DNA of 64,000 nucleotides from Anaeramoeba flamelloides (taxonomy: Eukaryota; Metamonada; Anaeramoebidae), in the NCBI GenBank assembly GCA_027625915.1, contig JANTQA010000075.1, positions 1,736,001 through 1,800,000 of the forward strand. The letters are read 5' to 3'. Both the position numbers and the translations under genes were made by a program. The notes beneath the pieces were generated by a model. The model ran no database searches, was not told where the DNA came from, and worked only from the letters and a program-made list of their open reading frames with translations. Within the stretch, counting starts at the first letter, position 1; each line of letters opens with the position of its first letter. Positions 46,501 through 59,500 of the stretch are shown in pieces.

Positions 46501-47517
46501 TCTATTTAATCAAATTTTAAACCATAAAATAGCTATAAGTTTTATTCAAAGAATCTAAAATTCTCTTCTTAAAAAAAAACGAATCCCCATTCCAAAAATT
46601 TGAACACACCCAAAATCAAAAATAAGTAAAAAAAAAACTCAATTTCTTATATTTTTACAAAAGTAAGATCAAACCACAATAAATAACATAGTATTAATGT
46701 TTTTCTAAGTTCTCATTTTCTTCCAAATAAAAGAAAAAAATATAAAACAAAAAAATAAAAACCTATATCCAAAATAATGAAACTAGCTGAACAAAAAATG
46801 TATTGGTAAATTTGTTAAAATTACACCAACAATTGTTGTTGGATCTTTCTCTAAGATATCATCAACTAATTGAATGTGATTTTCCAATTTTAACAAACTC
46901 AACACTAACCTTCTATCAGCCTTCCAAAAAATTTACAGATCTAACCTAAAAGATTACATTCTGGAAAAAAGGAAATTAAAACAAAAATAGACGACAAAAA
47001 ATGAAAAAATAGCCATTAGAATTATAAATTATTTCCAAACTGAATGTAAAGTAGAGTATTGCTATTCTTTCAACTGTTTTCACTGTGTCAAAATTTTTGG
47101 AATTTCGTTTATATTTTAAATTTATTCTGAGCAAAATTAAAACCAAGTTAGCTCAATTATATTGACCTTAAGTTGATTTTCGAATTCTTTTTGGTTGTGA
47201 TGGGAATTTTCTTTTAGTATAGCTATTTCCAAAAAGTATAAAAATATTTAATTTTCAAAATTTATACAAAAAAAATGTAAAGAAAAGACAAAAACACAAA
47301 TAGACATCAAAAAAATTTTTGTTTGTATTCATAGTTTTGATAAAAATTAGATATTACTTATATTTTGAGGCCAAAATTTTGACAAAATAATTAAAATTTC
47401 AACTTTGATACAAAAAAATTTCATATAATCAAAAAAAAATTATCGAATCTATTTAGGTAGATATTTTATTAAATTAATTATTTTCATTTTTCATTTTTGT
47501 TTTATTTATTTTTTATT
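46501..47517. other. Spacer between transposon and U2AF gene
   Basis: AT-rich sequence with no exon, repeat arm or RNA gene recognised apart from a short echo of repeat Q near 46915. It contains the 3' flank of the minus-strand U2AF gene. Confidence 0.5.
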
Positions 47518-50500
47518 TTAGTTATTAATATTAAAATTATTTGAAGCGCTATAATTAGTATTATTGATATTCTGGTTTATGCCCACATTAACATGACCAC
47601 TGGTATTCTTATACGCATTTATTGGTTTGTTTCGAACAAAATCATCATGGCTGTGTTTATTCTTATTTTTTATTTGATTAATTGTCTCATCAATGATCTG
47701 TTCGACTTCATTTTTTAATTCTATATTATATTTATGCTGATAAAGTTTTTCATAATTTTGTTGCTCTATATAATTAATATTTTTCTCCTCTTCGAGGGGA
47801 TAAACCATATTGCAACCATTCATTATTTTGGAAAGATATAAAAATTGATCTTCATTGCAAAAAGAAATGATACAACTTCTAGAATTATACTGTTTTTTAC
47901 TAAGGCCATTACAGGCACTAAGTGCCTGTTCTTTAGAAGCGAATTTTATAAAAATTTTGCCAAAGTTTTTTTCTTTAATTGTCTGTTCTTTAGTTTTAAC
48001 ATCTTTAATTCCATTTGACAAAGGCCTAGGGAGTAAAATTTCGTTTATATTACCAAAAAGCCTACAAAACCAATAAATGTCATCAATAATTTTTTGATAT
48101 TTTTCATTCGAAAGTAATACGTTTTTCGGAATCAAATTATAAAGAATTAAAATTGGGGTTGGGTTGATTCCTTCAATATTCCCAAGATCATATTTATTTA
48201 TTTTAACTGAAATTTCTGTATTGAAAGACAATAAAAGTTTTTCTGATTCATTTTTTAGGAAATTTGGATGCAAAATAGATTTCATTTCATTTGGGGTATT
48301 ATCAACAAATTTTGTTTTTTCGTTTTGGTTCTTATGATTTTCATTATTATTTGAAACATTATTATTGCTATTGATATTATTATTACGATAATCGGCTTTT
48401 TGAATATTATTACTAAAAGAATTATATTCACGGATATTATTGTTATTACCACTGATATTATGATTATGGTTATGATTATTTTTGCCATTATTATTTCTAT
48501 TATTGTTGTTTAATTCTTGTTTTTTATTTGTGTCATTTGATAAATTTGATCTGCCATTTTGGATATAATTCTAGTTTATTTATTTTTATGTTTGTTAATT
48601 AAAAGAAAGAACAAATAATATTTTTGAAAATTAATTCAAGATTCAATCATAATTTTTTTTTTTTTTTTTTTTTTTTTTCGGAAATGTGTTGTTCTAAATT
48701 CAATTTATTTTCCCATATTCTGATTACATAATATATATATATATATATAACTACCACAAATTCAAATTTGAATAGTAGAATATTATTATGCATGTTGAAT
48801 GTATAAATATAATCAAGTTTAATCGTTAGATACACTCGTTTATTACAATATGATTTCAAATATTTTTTATTAATTCTGGAAAAAATAAATAATATATTAT
48901 TTTCCCCAAAGACGAAAAGGCACTATTTTTTAATAATATAGATTTTTCAAAATCTTCGTTTAGTCTTAGTACAAATATTTCTAGATCAAAAGATTTTTTG
49001 AGCATAAACATTCAAAAATTAAAAAGATAAAAAAATAATTTTTTTGGATTGTTTGTTCATTATAATTTTTTTAAAAGGGGATAAAACAAAATTTGAAATT
49101 AATTAATAATTTTGTTTCCACCAACTTCCATATGTTTCTAATAGAATTAACACATTTATTATGACCCATTTAATTTTTTTTTGAAATTATACAAATATAA
49201 AATAAAAAGTAGTTGAGAAACAAATTAGTCTGTTTTTTTATTTTTTTTACAAAAAATTTCTCGTTTTTGTAATTGAAAAATACATTTTTTGAGTAAAAAT
49301 AATCAATTAATTTAATCTTGGATTTAAACATTAGAGATCTTGATGATAACATGAATTAGCGTGATATTAGCAACGAATTCGCGATAATTATTAAAAAATC
49401 GTGATTAATCCAACTTTATCACAAAAAATCATAAAACACCGATAATATACAAAATCATCGCGATTGTCATAATTATCCCGAAAAAAAGAAAAATTATTTT
49501 ATTGAAATCACTTTAAAAAAAATATCTTGACTTTTACAACACTTTGGGTCTTTTACAACACTTCCCCCCCCATAAAAATGTTAGAAAGTGTTTGTAAGGG
49601 TTGTGAAGTGTTTTCCAGTGTTTGAAAGTTTTGAAAGACAGAAAACTTTTATAAACACAATAAGTTTGTTTGTAGTGGGAAAAAAAAGAAAATTATTTTT
49701 TTATTTTTTAGAAAAGTAAAATTTTTAATGAATATTACGATCAAACAAATAATCACCCATTCAGAAAATATATTTGAATCTATAATAGATGTATTTTTTT
49801 TTTAATGGCCGTCATTGCTTTCACAAGTTAATATAGCCAAAAAGAAGAAAGAGGAATTTTCATTCTTATATTAGTTATTATTTTTTTGAAAACTAAGCTA
49901 AAAAAATGAAAAGAAATAACCATTTTTCTAAACATATTTATATTGGTTATTTTTTGTCATTTTTTTTTCCTAAAGATCTTCACATTTCAACAAACAATAA
50001 CTCACACAATCTGGCTCATTTTTTCAAAAACAAGCAATATATTTTTCTAGATAGGGTGATATTTATATCACCCAGAAAGATAAATATTTTTCTTATCTCC
50101 TCAACTTCGTACAAATAACGACATTTATTGATTCAAAAAAAATAATTTAAACTCTTGTTGAGTTTTCGATGTAATTCAAAGATAAGATAAGAAGAAGAAT
50201 AAAAAGAAAAAAGTAGGCTTTCCAAACAATCATTATAATTAGTGATAATAAAGTTAGGTTATAGGAAAGCCTGAAAAGGTGATCCTTCCCCTTTAAACTC
50301 GGATAGAATAAAGAAAATGATTTAACCATGCACCTTACCTCTAAAGAAGGCATGAAGGGTAGTTTTATACACATTTTTATTCATAGCAATTTATAATACT
50401 ACAATAGACTGATAACGATGATTTACATTTTGGTATTATTGTTATTGATCCAAAGAACTGATCAATCTGCCAATCAAATCAAAAAAAAAATACGACAAAC

Positions 50501-52807
50501 TCGTTATAAAATAATTAATTATTTTCTTTTTTGTTGTTTTTTTCAAAGAATTAATTTTTTTTTCAAGTGATCTTTTTTGATCAAAGAAAAATTTTACTTT
50601 TTTAAAATATCGTTGAACTAACTTTCGAAAAATTGTCAACCTTTATATCTCGTAGTTAATTTTTTATCACGATATTTTGACCTTTTTCGAGATTTTGACA
50701 ATAATTGAGTTTGTATCTAATTATCGCGATTTTATTGATTATCAGTATTTTATAATATTAATCGCATTTTTGAAACTTTATTATGGATTGAAAATGATAT
50801 TATCAAATCTTCTATTAACTCTTTAAATTTTGAGAAACAATATTTTTTTTCAAAAATGAACTGGAAAATACAATTTGTTAATTTTTTTTTGAGGTTAATT
50901 AGTGAGTTTGACTTTTTTATTCTCTTTGTTAAGAAATTTTTTATTTGAGAAATGGTTCAAAATTGAATTTAATTACTATTATTAAAATGTTTCAATTATT
51001 AAATTATTAGAACTTTTTGAGTTGTAGAGACATATATGGAACAATTTTTGTATTATGAAATATTTTTATAAAACACACATTTTTTTTTTAAGTATAGGTT
51101 TGAAATGGAAATTATTAAAATCAAAATCAAATTTTGGAATCACCTAAGAAATTTAAAATTGTTAGAATTGTCGAAATTGTGAAAATTTCTCATTTTTTTT
51201 GTAAAAAAGAAATTCGAGGTCGGTAAATTTAACGTAGATTTTATAGCTCTTTCAAGGGCGTTTTTATACACGCTTTCCCCTGTTTTTGACTTAAAACGTA
51301 GCATTAATAAAGACTAGAGAAATAAAATTATTAAACGATTCCCCTTTTCCTAAAAAAAAGAATTTGAGATTTAATTTGATGTGCTATCCGATTAAAGTCA
51401 GAAAAAAACACAAGTTTAGTAACAGAAAAACCTTTTAGACTGGCCTGATGTATGTTGAGACAAATAAGAAAGAATTGATTTTAGAATAAGGTATTCTTGG
51501 GTTTAAGTACAAAAAAGAAAAAACATTTTGAAAATATATTACATTAGTTGCTTCGTTATTATAAGGCTGTACTTTTATAAACTGGTTGTTTAATTGTTTT
51601 CCATTTAATTGGTTTGATGCTAAAATTCCACTTGAAGGGTTTTCAAATTCAAAATAGCCATATCCGTTTGAAATACCAGATTGATCTTTGGAAAGATAGA
51701 AATCTTTTACTTTCCCATAACTTGATAAAATGTTATAAAGCTGTTGCTCAGATACTTGAGGAATAAACCCTTCAAAAGAATATTTATGAGAAATTTGTTG
51801 CTGCTGCTGCTGTTGTTGTTGTTGTAGTTGAATAGAATCTTTTGTTTTTTGAATTAAAAAGAAAATTAAAAAAGAAATTTGTGGTTGGTTTTAGATTTTT
51901 TTGTTTTCAGTTTAAAAAAAGATCCAAGTAAAAAAAAAAAAGAAAGAAAAAAATGCTTGCTTTGAGAAAGTCTATAAAAATGAGGTCTTTTAACACTTAG
52001 AATACGACCATTTAATGCCAGTCCATTTAACTGTAAAGCAGCTGTTGTTGTTTGTTCGTCTCTAAAATAAACAAATGCATAGAGCTTCTCCATATTAATA
52101 TTTGCACTTAAAACTGCTTGTGGATCATTAATGAGGGATCTCGAAATTAATTCGTTCTTCACAATGTGAATCAATTGCTGTGGAGAAATACTATTCGTAA
52201 GATTTCCAAAATATAATTTTAAAGAAGAATCATTTTGTGTTTGGTTGTTGTTTCCACCATAGTTCCTTCTGTTGTTTTGAAATTGAAAATTGGAATTATT
52301 ATTTGGAATCATGTTTGTGCTTGGTTGAAATTTATGGTTGTTTGAGTTTGAATTATTATTGTCTATTTCGTTTCTTTGATTCCATCTTGAATAAGATCTA
52401 TTTCTTGGTTTTGAATTCTTGTTTTGGAAATTGTAATTATTTTTTGTGTCTCTTTCTCTTTCTCTTTCTCTTTCTATTTCTATTTCTCTATTCCTATCTC
52501 TATCTCTGTCCCTATCTCTTCCCCTCTCTCTGTCCCTACCCCTGCCTCTGTCCCTTTCCCTATCATAATTACTTTTCTCTCTTTTGTCCCATTTAGAACT
52601 TCTTTTCGATCGACTATTTCTGTGTTTTCTTTTTTGGCTTGGTGAATACGTTTGATAAGTATTTGGGTTGTTTCTTTTCTCTTGAAAATTGTTTGGTGGT
52701 ATTAAACGTTTTTTTTTATCATTTTTTTCTTCATCAAAAAGGTTGTTCCTTTTTCGTGATTGGTTTTGTGTGTCTGGGTCAATGTTGTTAATGTTATTTG
52801 TGTTCAT
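47518..52807 (-). CDS. U2AF2: U2AF large subunit (U2AF65/U2AF2-like splicing factor)
   Basis: Exons 52807-51961, 51838-51543 and 48570-47518 give 2196 nt and 731 residues. The ATG at 52807 is chosen because the upstream in-frame stretch is hydrophobic and unlike the family. Residues 60-120 form an Arg/Ser/Asp/Glu RS-like domain with RERERERD repeats. RRM1 lies at ~197-279 (KLYFGNL, LYAFVYF), a Q10 linker follows, RRM2 at ~296-380 (GYGYFEFE), then an Asn-rich spacer, and a U2AF-homology motif at ~519-631 (ILILYNLI, GKIFIKFASKEQALSACNGL). The protein recognises the polypyrimidine tract at 3' splice sites with U2AF35 and SF1. Intron 1 (51960-51839) appears to be GC-AG (AAA|GCAAGC); intron 2 (51542-48571) is GT-AG and 2972 nt. 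SKWDKRE (W73) and SRWNQRN (W142) resemble UHM-ligand motifs. Confidence 0.9.
48571..51542. other. U2AF intron 2 contents
   Basis: It holds a T run and TA tract (48653-48748), two regions of similar text with CGCGATAATTA / AATTATCGCG motifs (49345-49490 and 50645-50780, roughly inverted and possibly the decayed ends of an element), direct repeats TTTTACAACACTT near 49540, and two GC-richer islands (about 50275-50355 and 51215-51300). No nested gene can be supported. The first island contains AGAG|GTAAGG on the minus strand, a strong but unexplained donor-like site. Confidence 0.4.
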
Positions 52808-53156
52808 TTGGATAAAAAACAAAAAACAGAAAAATGATATTTTCAATGTTTCAATTATCCAAAGATACTTTACTAGAATAGTTGTCCAAATATTGTATTT
52901 CAAAGGAAAAGAATAAAATGAATCATCAGTACACTTTTATTTGAATGTGTATTTGGTTTTTCCAAAATGTTAATTAAAATTATTTATTGATTGATAAACT
53001 AATCATGTGATTATATTTATTTTTGGAGTTATTTTAAGATAACAGTCATTATTTTGGATTTTATTCATACTACAGGAGTAACTTTTCTTTTAAAAGTGAT
53101 AATGTAAATGTACACGTCTTTTTGTTTAATCAATAAAAAAAGAGTCAAAATATATA

Positions 53157-53633
53157 CTGTAGTCAAAATAAAGTGTGCAAAAAAATTTAATGCGTGTTTC
53201 AAAATAAAAAGCGTGTTTTTTTGTTATAGAAAACCTATACATTAACCAATCAAATAAACCAATAATAAACCCTAAAAAAATATGGTATTGGTTTCTTAAA
53301 GTTTTATTATTTAAAAAGAAATTCTAAAAATGAAGGATCAAATTGCAAAATTTATCTCAAAAAATAGAGTAAATTTTTTATCAAATTTTAAACATAAAAA
53401 AAACAAACAAATTCAAAAAAATAGAGAATATTATGGAAAATTTTCAACTATTTTCATGAATAATTTAAATTTTACTGAAAATAACCAGACCTTTAAATTC
53501 AAAATTGATTTGGGCTCGGGTATACTATTTGGTAATAGATTGGATGTTACATTGGTACAAGAATAAAAAAAAGCACGGATAATATTTTGAAACACGGATT
53601 ATAGTCGTTGTGCACGCATTATTTTGATCACTG
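53157..53633. mobile_element. MITE family K (477 bp, TA target)
   Basis: The left end CTGTAGTCAAAATAAAGTGT and the right end reversed CAGTGATCAAAATAATGCGT are ~70-bp imperfect inverted repeats that also share a CGTGTTTCAAAATA block. TA flanks both sides. CAGTGATCAAAAT-type termini are typical of Tc1/mariner-derived MITEs. Single copy here. Confidence 0.8.
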
Positions 53634-55764
53634 TACAAACTAGTAAGAATTGACAAAAAAATTAAAAATAAGTTTTAATGAAAAATAATACTTACTTCTT
53701 TTTTTAAATTTCCAAATTTTTAAATTTCTTCAATTTGAAGTGAATCATCCTCTTATATTAGAGAATAGATTCAATTCAATTCGATTTAATCTGATTTGTG
53801 GTTATATTAAAACTCTCTGTATTTCACAAAGTAGGGATTTTGTTCTATTCTTGAGATGAAAATTCCTCCTTTTAAATATCCAAAAAAAAAGAAAAAAAAA
53901 TTCACCGAGATCTCAAAAACGCAATAGGTGACACTTCGAAACAGAGACAATTGCATTTAAAAGTCTAATTTTACAACGATTAAAATTGGAAATTGAGTAT
54001 CACTCTTTGGTTCTTTTTTCTAAAAATGTAATTATTTTTTATTCTTGATTATTAGAAAATTATCTACATCACATATTGATTGATTCTTAATTAGTAATAG
54101 TACGTGAAAAAAATTATAAGTTTTTTTTTATTTTATAATTAGTTTTTGTACATTTCAAATTCACTTTGTTTGATATTTGGGGTAAAAAATTACAATACCA
54201 AAAATTTATTATTTAATTTTTTCTTTCAAATGATAATTGTTTAATAAAGATCAAAGACTTTTATCTAAACATTAGATTCAAATCTTCTGAATCTTACTAA
54301 AAAAATTGAAATTAAATTTATTTTTAGCAATAAAAAAAGTATTTTTGGTTCAGGATGTATTTTATAAAGTACAAAAAATCCAGTTAAAATCTTTCAAAAC
54401 TCATACTTTAAAAGTTTCTAAATACCAATTTATGGTTAAAACTAAAAATATTACAAATTAATAACCATTTAGTAAAGTTTAGAATGATTCCAACACAATT
54501 TATTACTAATTTAAAATTTGAAAAACATCAAAAGGACTGGATTAACTGCTAAGAAATCATAATCAAAATATTTTCAAAATTTTCGATTTAAGCTTTGTTT
54601 ATTCTAAAAGAAATTAAAAGATAATTGATTATTGTTCATTATTAAAATCAATATCTTTAAATAATTGATTTCTTACATTTGTGATAAGCTTTGATTTAAT
54701 AACACCAATCATAGATAAAGAAATAAAAATTAATATTTTTAAATTACCCACCACCCACCCCCTTTTTTTTTTATTAAAAAAATTTTGGTTTCCAAGCAAA
54801 GTGAACTAGTTTCAATAATAAAAATATTTTTTATTTATTTTTATTTTCCCTTTTCTGACTTCTTTTAACTTTTTACAAGACTAATATTTAGATATCTGAG
54901 TGTTTTTCAAATTTAATATTTCTTGATTCAAGAAATTGATTAATGGATTTTGTTGAATTGTCAATAAAAAAAGAACTTTTAATTCTTTGATTTTCATTTG
55001 TTTTTATTTACTGAAGATTCAGATAAATTTGAGACAAGATCAATAAATGTTTCTGGATATTTATTATTTATTATTTTATATTAAAAGGTAGGTGAATTCT
55101 TCTTTAAGCCACTTATTTTTTATTTTTTTTTTTCAAAAAATTTTTTTTGAACATTACCTTACACTTTATAATCTTTTATTTACTAGAAAAACTCGAAATA
55201 AAGAATCTATTAAAAGAATTTATTGGTGAGATCTTTTTTAAACTTTACTATATTTATTACTACACATAACACACAAACTTTGGCCAAAAATTAATGAAAT
55301 ATAAAATTTTTAAATAAAGTTATATCTTTTGGGATTTTTTTTTTCAATAGTTAATATACCTAGAATACTACTTTTCATTCTTAAATTTTTGAATTTTGAT
55401 CTTCAATTTCAGTTGAAACTTTGTTTCTTTAAAGTAGTATACTCTGTTTAAAAAACATTTTTAAAAGGTAAACGAATTATATTTTAAATTTATTTTCCAA
55501 CTTGCAATTATTAATATCAAGACTACGTAATCATATTTACCTTTAAGAATATTATCTAAATACTTTTTGATTTCAAAAAAAAGATTTCTTTAATCTAAAT
55601 CTCCAAATAGGAAAAAATGTTTGATTTTCAAAATTTGTAAAAAAAAATTGCAATATACAAATATCTAAATGTATTTTTATAATAAAATCAATCATATATC
55701 TTTAGATAGTTGCAAAAGTACATATCCTTATTGATTTCATTTTTTTGATAGTGATATAAAAAGA

Positions 55765-56325
55765 AAAATTTTATTTTTTTCCATTTTTCCGCTTTGTTGA
55801 ATATTCTTTAAATTGGGAAGAAGAGTTACAAAGTAAAAATATCTGGTGGTTATTTGCTAATACCGAGGCAATGAAACACTAAAGTATGAGTAACTTAAAA
55901 ATAAAAACTAAAAAGAAAAGGCTAAAAATGACCAAAGGTTGGAAGCAAATAAGATCAAAAAAAAAAAAAGAAATTACAACAATAGAATAAGGATTTATAA
56001 GTGAACATTCAAGATCAATTAAATAAAATTAACCAAAAGTAATATGGCTGTGATTTTGGGTGTCCTTAATTAAAAAAAGCATTTTTTTTTTTTTTTTTTT
56101 TTATTTTTTACCAATTGCTTATTATAAACCCTTTTTGTTTTTTCTCTTTTTTTTTTTTTTTTTCAATTTTTTGCTTTTGCTTTTAAAAATAAAAAAAAAT
56201 TTGGAATTTCTTTCTAATGAAAAATCGTAGAACTCTAGGATTTTGCACTTAAATTAACTTTGAGGAAATTGAAGTAAAAGGACATTTAGAGTGTAATTTA
56301 CACTTCTTCCATCAATAATAAAATG
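55765..56325 (+). repeat. Repeat family A, copy 3
   Basis: A full-length match to 265-825 and 19217-19792: GGGAAGAAGAGTTACAAAG, TATGGCTGTGATTTTGGGTG and the end AGTGTAATTTACACTTCTTC. Long T runs are expanded in its right half. Confidence 0.75.
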
Positions 56326-56596
56326 AGAAAAATTTTGAAGGTTTAATTTTTCTGTTAACAAAGTACTAGAAAGGAATTCATAAAATTTAAAATTTGTAAT
56401 ATCAAATTAAAAAAAAAAGATTTCTTTGATTTCTGTTTTTAATATTAATCAAAGAAAAAAGAAAAAAAAAATATGATTAGTTCTGGATCCAAATTTTATT
56501 TTGATGAATGATAATGTATATCTCATTTCAAAATCAACACATAAAAAAAAATAGAATGTATATAAATAGAATATATATAATATGTTAAATATTTAT

Positions 56597-59500
56597 TTAG
56601 TTTTCTTCAATTATACCATCAAAAGACTTCCAAAGATTAATGAATGATTCAAGATCTTCAGCTTTCTTAAATAAGATATCAACTCCATTTACCCATTTTT
56701 TTAAATACAATTGAGAATTAATTTTTTTATTACTGTTTGGAATCTTTTTTAATATTTTCCCATTTATGGGGAATTTTTTTAAACATACTTGACCAATATT
56801 TATTTTTCTTTCAAAAAAAACTTTTAAATAAATTTTTTGTTGATGTAAAAATAGTTCTCCTTTAATTTTTTTTTGGTTGATCGTTTTATTTTTTTTCTCA
56901 TTATTACCCTTTTTTCTTTTCTTTTTACCCTCATCCTCATTACCCTCATTTTTATTTTTCTTATCCTTTTCATTTTCGTTATCTTTTTTTTCATTTTCAT
57001 TTTTTTTGATTTTGTTTTTATCTAATTTTTCGTCTTTTTCCTTTTCATCGTCATCAATTTTCATTTCTTTTTGATCATCTTCTTTCTGAATTTCATTTTC
57101 ATTTTCATTTTCATTTTCATTTTCATTTTGGTTGCTTTTTTTTACCACTGGTTTAAAAATTACTGGAAATAATTGATTATTGTTTTTACACAATTTTGTA
57201 AGATTATCCCTTTTTTTCATTGATTGGAATTTTGAATTAAATGAATAACCCTTTTCTCTTGAAGAAAAAGTTAATATTCTCCATTTGTTTGGTCTTACAT
57301 TAAGTACTATTTGTTTCATTCCTTGTGTTACACTTGGTAAAATTTGGTTACTTTGTAAATATTTACCCATTATTTCAAAACGTTCGCCTTTAGTTTTTGA
57401 CCATATGCAATAAGAACGTGATTTGAAATAAATAACACATTTAAGATTTTCATTTCCCCTAACGATATGCGATTTAAAATTAAATTTTTTATCCCATTTT
57501 TTTGATAATTCTGTATTATACTTTGCCTTTAGATTATTTTCTAATGGTAAACTTAAAATCTTTGAGAGGAACTTTATATATTTTTTGCAAAATGATTTTA
57601 ATTTTTTTTTACTTTCAAATTTAATTAATTTTGAATTGCCACTTGAATCAAAAATTAGCATTGATTGTGTTTTTAATAAAGAAAATATTGTTAGATTATT
57701 TATGCTTTTTTCAGATTCTCTTTTTATTAATTCAAATTTTGTATAAATCATGGGATCTTTATCTTTTGTTTCAATGGAAATGATAATTTCTTTTTCATTT
57801 AATTCTATAATCATATTTTTATTGTTTTCTGCCTTTTCAATTAATTCTATGTTTGCTTTAAATTTAACCTTTCCTTTCTTTTTTTTCTTTTTATTTTCAA
57901 TTTTTATTTCCATTTCCCTTTCACTTTGGAGTTGTTCAATTACTGATTCAATTTTATTTACAAAAAGACTCAAGTATTGGTTTGAATGGAAAGTAATTAC
58001 TGCTTTAACTGATTTGGAAAGACAGATAAGAACTTTTTTTTGTTGTTTATTTAGTATCTAAAAAAAAATATTAATGAATATTCAAATATAAATTAACAGA
58101 GAGTATTACAAATAAAAATAAGAATGATAAGGTAGATGTTTATAGGTATATATAAGTATTGGATTAGATTTTTACCTTAAGGCTAGGACTGTATGGATAT
58201 TTTAAAATCGAATCTTTAGTTATAAATTTTATTTCTGAATTTACAACAATAAGAAAAGCACATTTGGTTGGATTTGATTTACTTCCTATTTTAACTTTTA
58301 CTTTTAAATAACCCTTTTCATAATATTTTTTATGTTCCTGAGTATCAAATTTTAAATTAAATTGTTTTTCTTCTTCAATGATCAATTCATTTTCCTTTTC
58401 TCTCCATTGTTTTTTTTTTAAGTATAATCTATTTTTTCTTTCTTTTTCTAAACGGATTTTTCTCTCTTTGTTTCTTTTTTTTAATTCCAATTTGGATTCT
58501 TGTGATTCTTTTAATGTCCTTTTAAAATTTAAATAAATATTTTCAAATTCTTTTAAAAAGACTGGGCTGGTTTTGTTATCATTAAAAAACACAATTAAAT
58601 TTTGATTATTATTTATTCTAATAATAAAGCCATTCTCAATTTTTCTTAAAAACTATAAAGATATGAAAAAGTAAATAATAATAATAGTAATAGTAGTAAT
58701 AATAATAATAATAATAATAATTATAATAATAATAATATTAGGGTATGAAAAAATTTTGTTTAACAAATCGATATATATATATTTTTTTTTTTTTTTGAAT
58801 GATATTTCTTAACCCTTCCATTTAGTTAGGGATTTATTTTTCATAAATTTGTTTTATTTTTATAAAAATTTTACAATGAACGTTTAATTTTTTTTGCTAA
58901 ATTTTAAAAAATATGTTGGTTCTAAAAATACATTTTGAATAAAAAAATAATAATTTAAGGAATATTCATAAACTAAAATTCAAATTTTTCCACACAGTTA
59001 AAACGGTTCAAACAATCACAATAATTCAATTTCATTCAAATTGAAAATAATTTTGATTTTTTGAAAAATATATAAAAATCATTTTTACATTATTTTAGTT
59101 TTTATTTTCTTTTCATTTTTTGAATTACGTAACTTGTTTAGTTAGATCAAAATATTTTTCGAACAGTTGATATTATGTTTTAGTTGAGTTCTTCAAAAAA
59201 GAAAAACTCAAACAAAATTAGTCAATGGTATCTAACCATTTGATCAATCAATATCCAGAATAGAATTTAAACAAATTTAGTAATGCATTTTTTGGTTTTT
59301 TTATCTCCAAAATTTTTAAACACACTGATAATTTATTAGTATTGATAATTATTTATTTTTTTTTTTGTGAGTATTGTAATTTATAAACAATTGTTAACAT
59401 TTCAATTAGTAAATGTTTCTAATTTGGCATTTCTTTGGAAATTGATTAAATTAGATTTTTTTTTCTAAAAATTGAATTTTGGTGTGTTAAAAATTTTGAA

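Larger units (their letters stand above)
52808..56596. other. Intergenic spacer between U2AF and the PH-like gene
   Basis: It contains a 477-bp MITE (53157-53633), the third family A copy (55765-56325) and AT-rich spacer with a small C-rich patch at 54746-54760. A 78-residue frame inside the MITE has no recognisable features. The U2AF promoter must lie at its left edge. Confidence 0.55.

Noticed and set aside
50147-50374. 75-residue minus-strand frame in U2AF intron 2
   Set aside because: A hydrophobic chance frame; the donor-like GTAAGG within it is noted, but no matching exon structure was found.
49345-50780. A 1.4-kb TIR element in U2AF intron 2 based on CGCGATAATTA motifs
   Set aside because: The motifs are short and spaced irregularly and no aligned arms could be drawn; kept only as a possible decayed element in the intron description.
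52808-52903. N-terminal extension of U2AF65 to an upstream in-frame ATG at 52903
   Set aside because: The extra 32 residues are hydrophobic and unlike any U2AF N-terminus; the ATG at 52807 begins an Asn-rich then Arg/Ser-rich start that fits the family.
53330-53566. 78-residue frame inside MITE K
   Set aside because: It sits wholly inside a non-autonomous element and has no similarity to a transposase or host domain.
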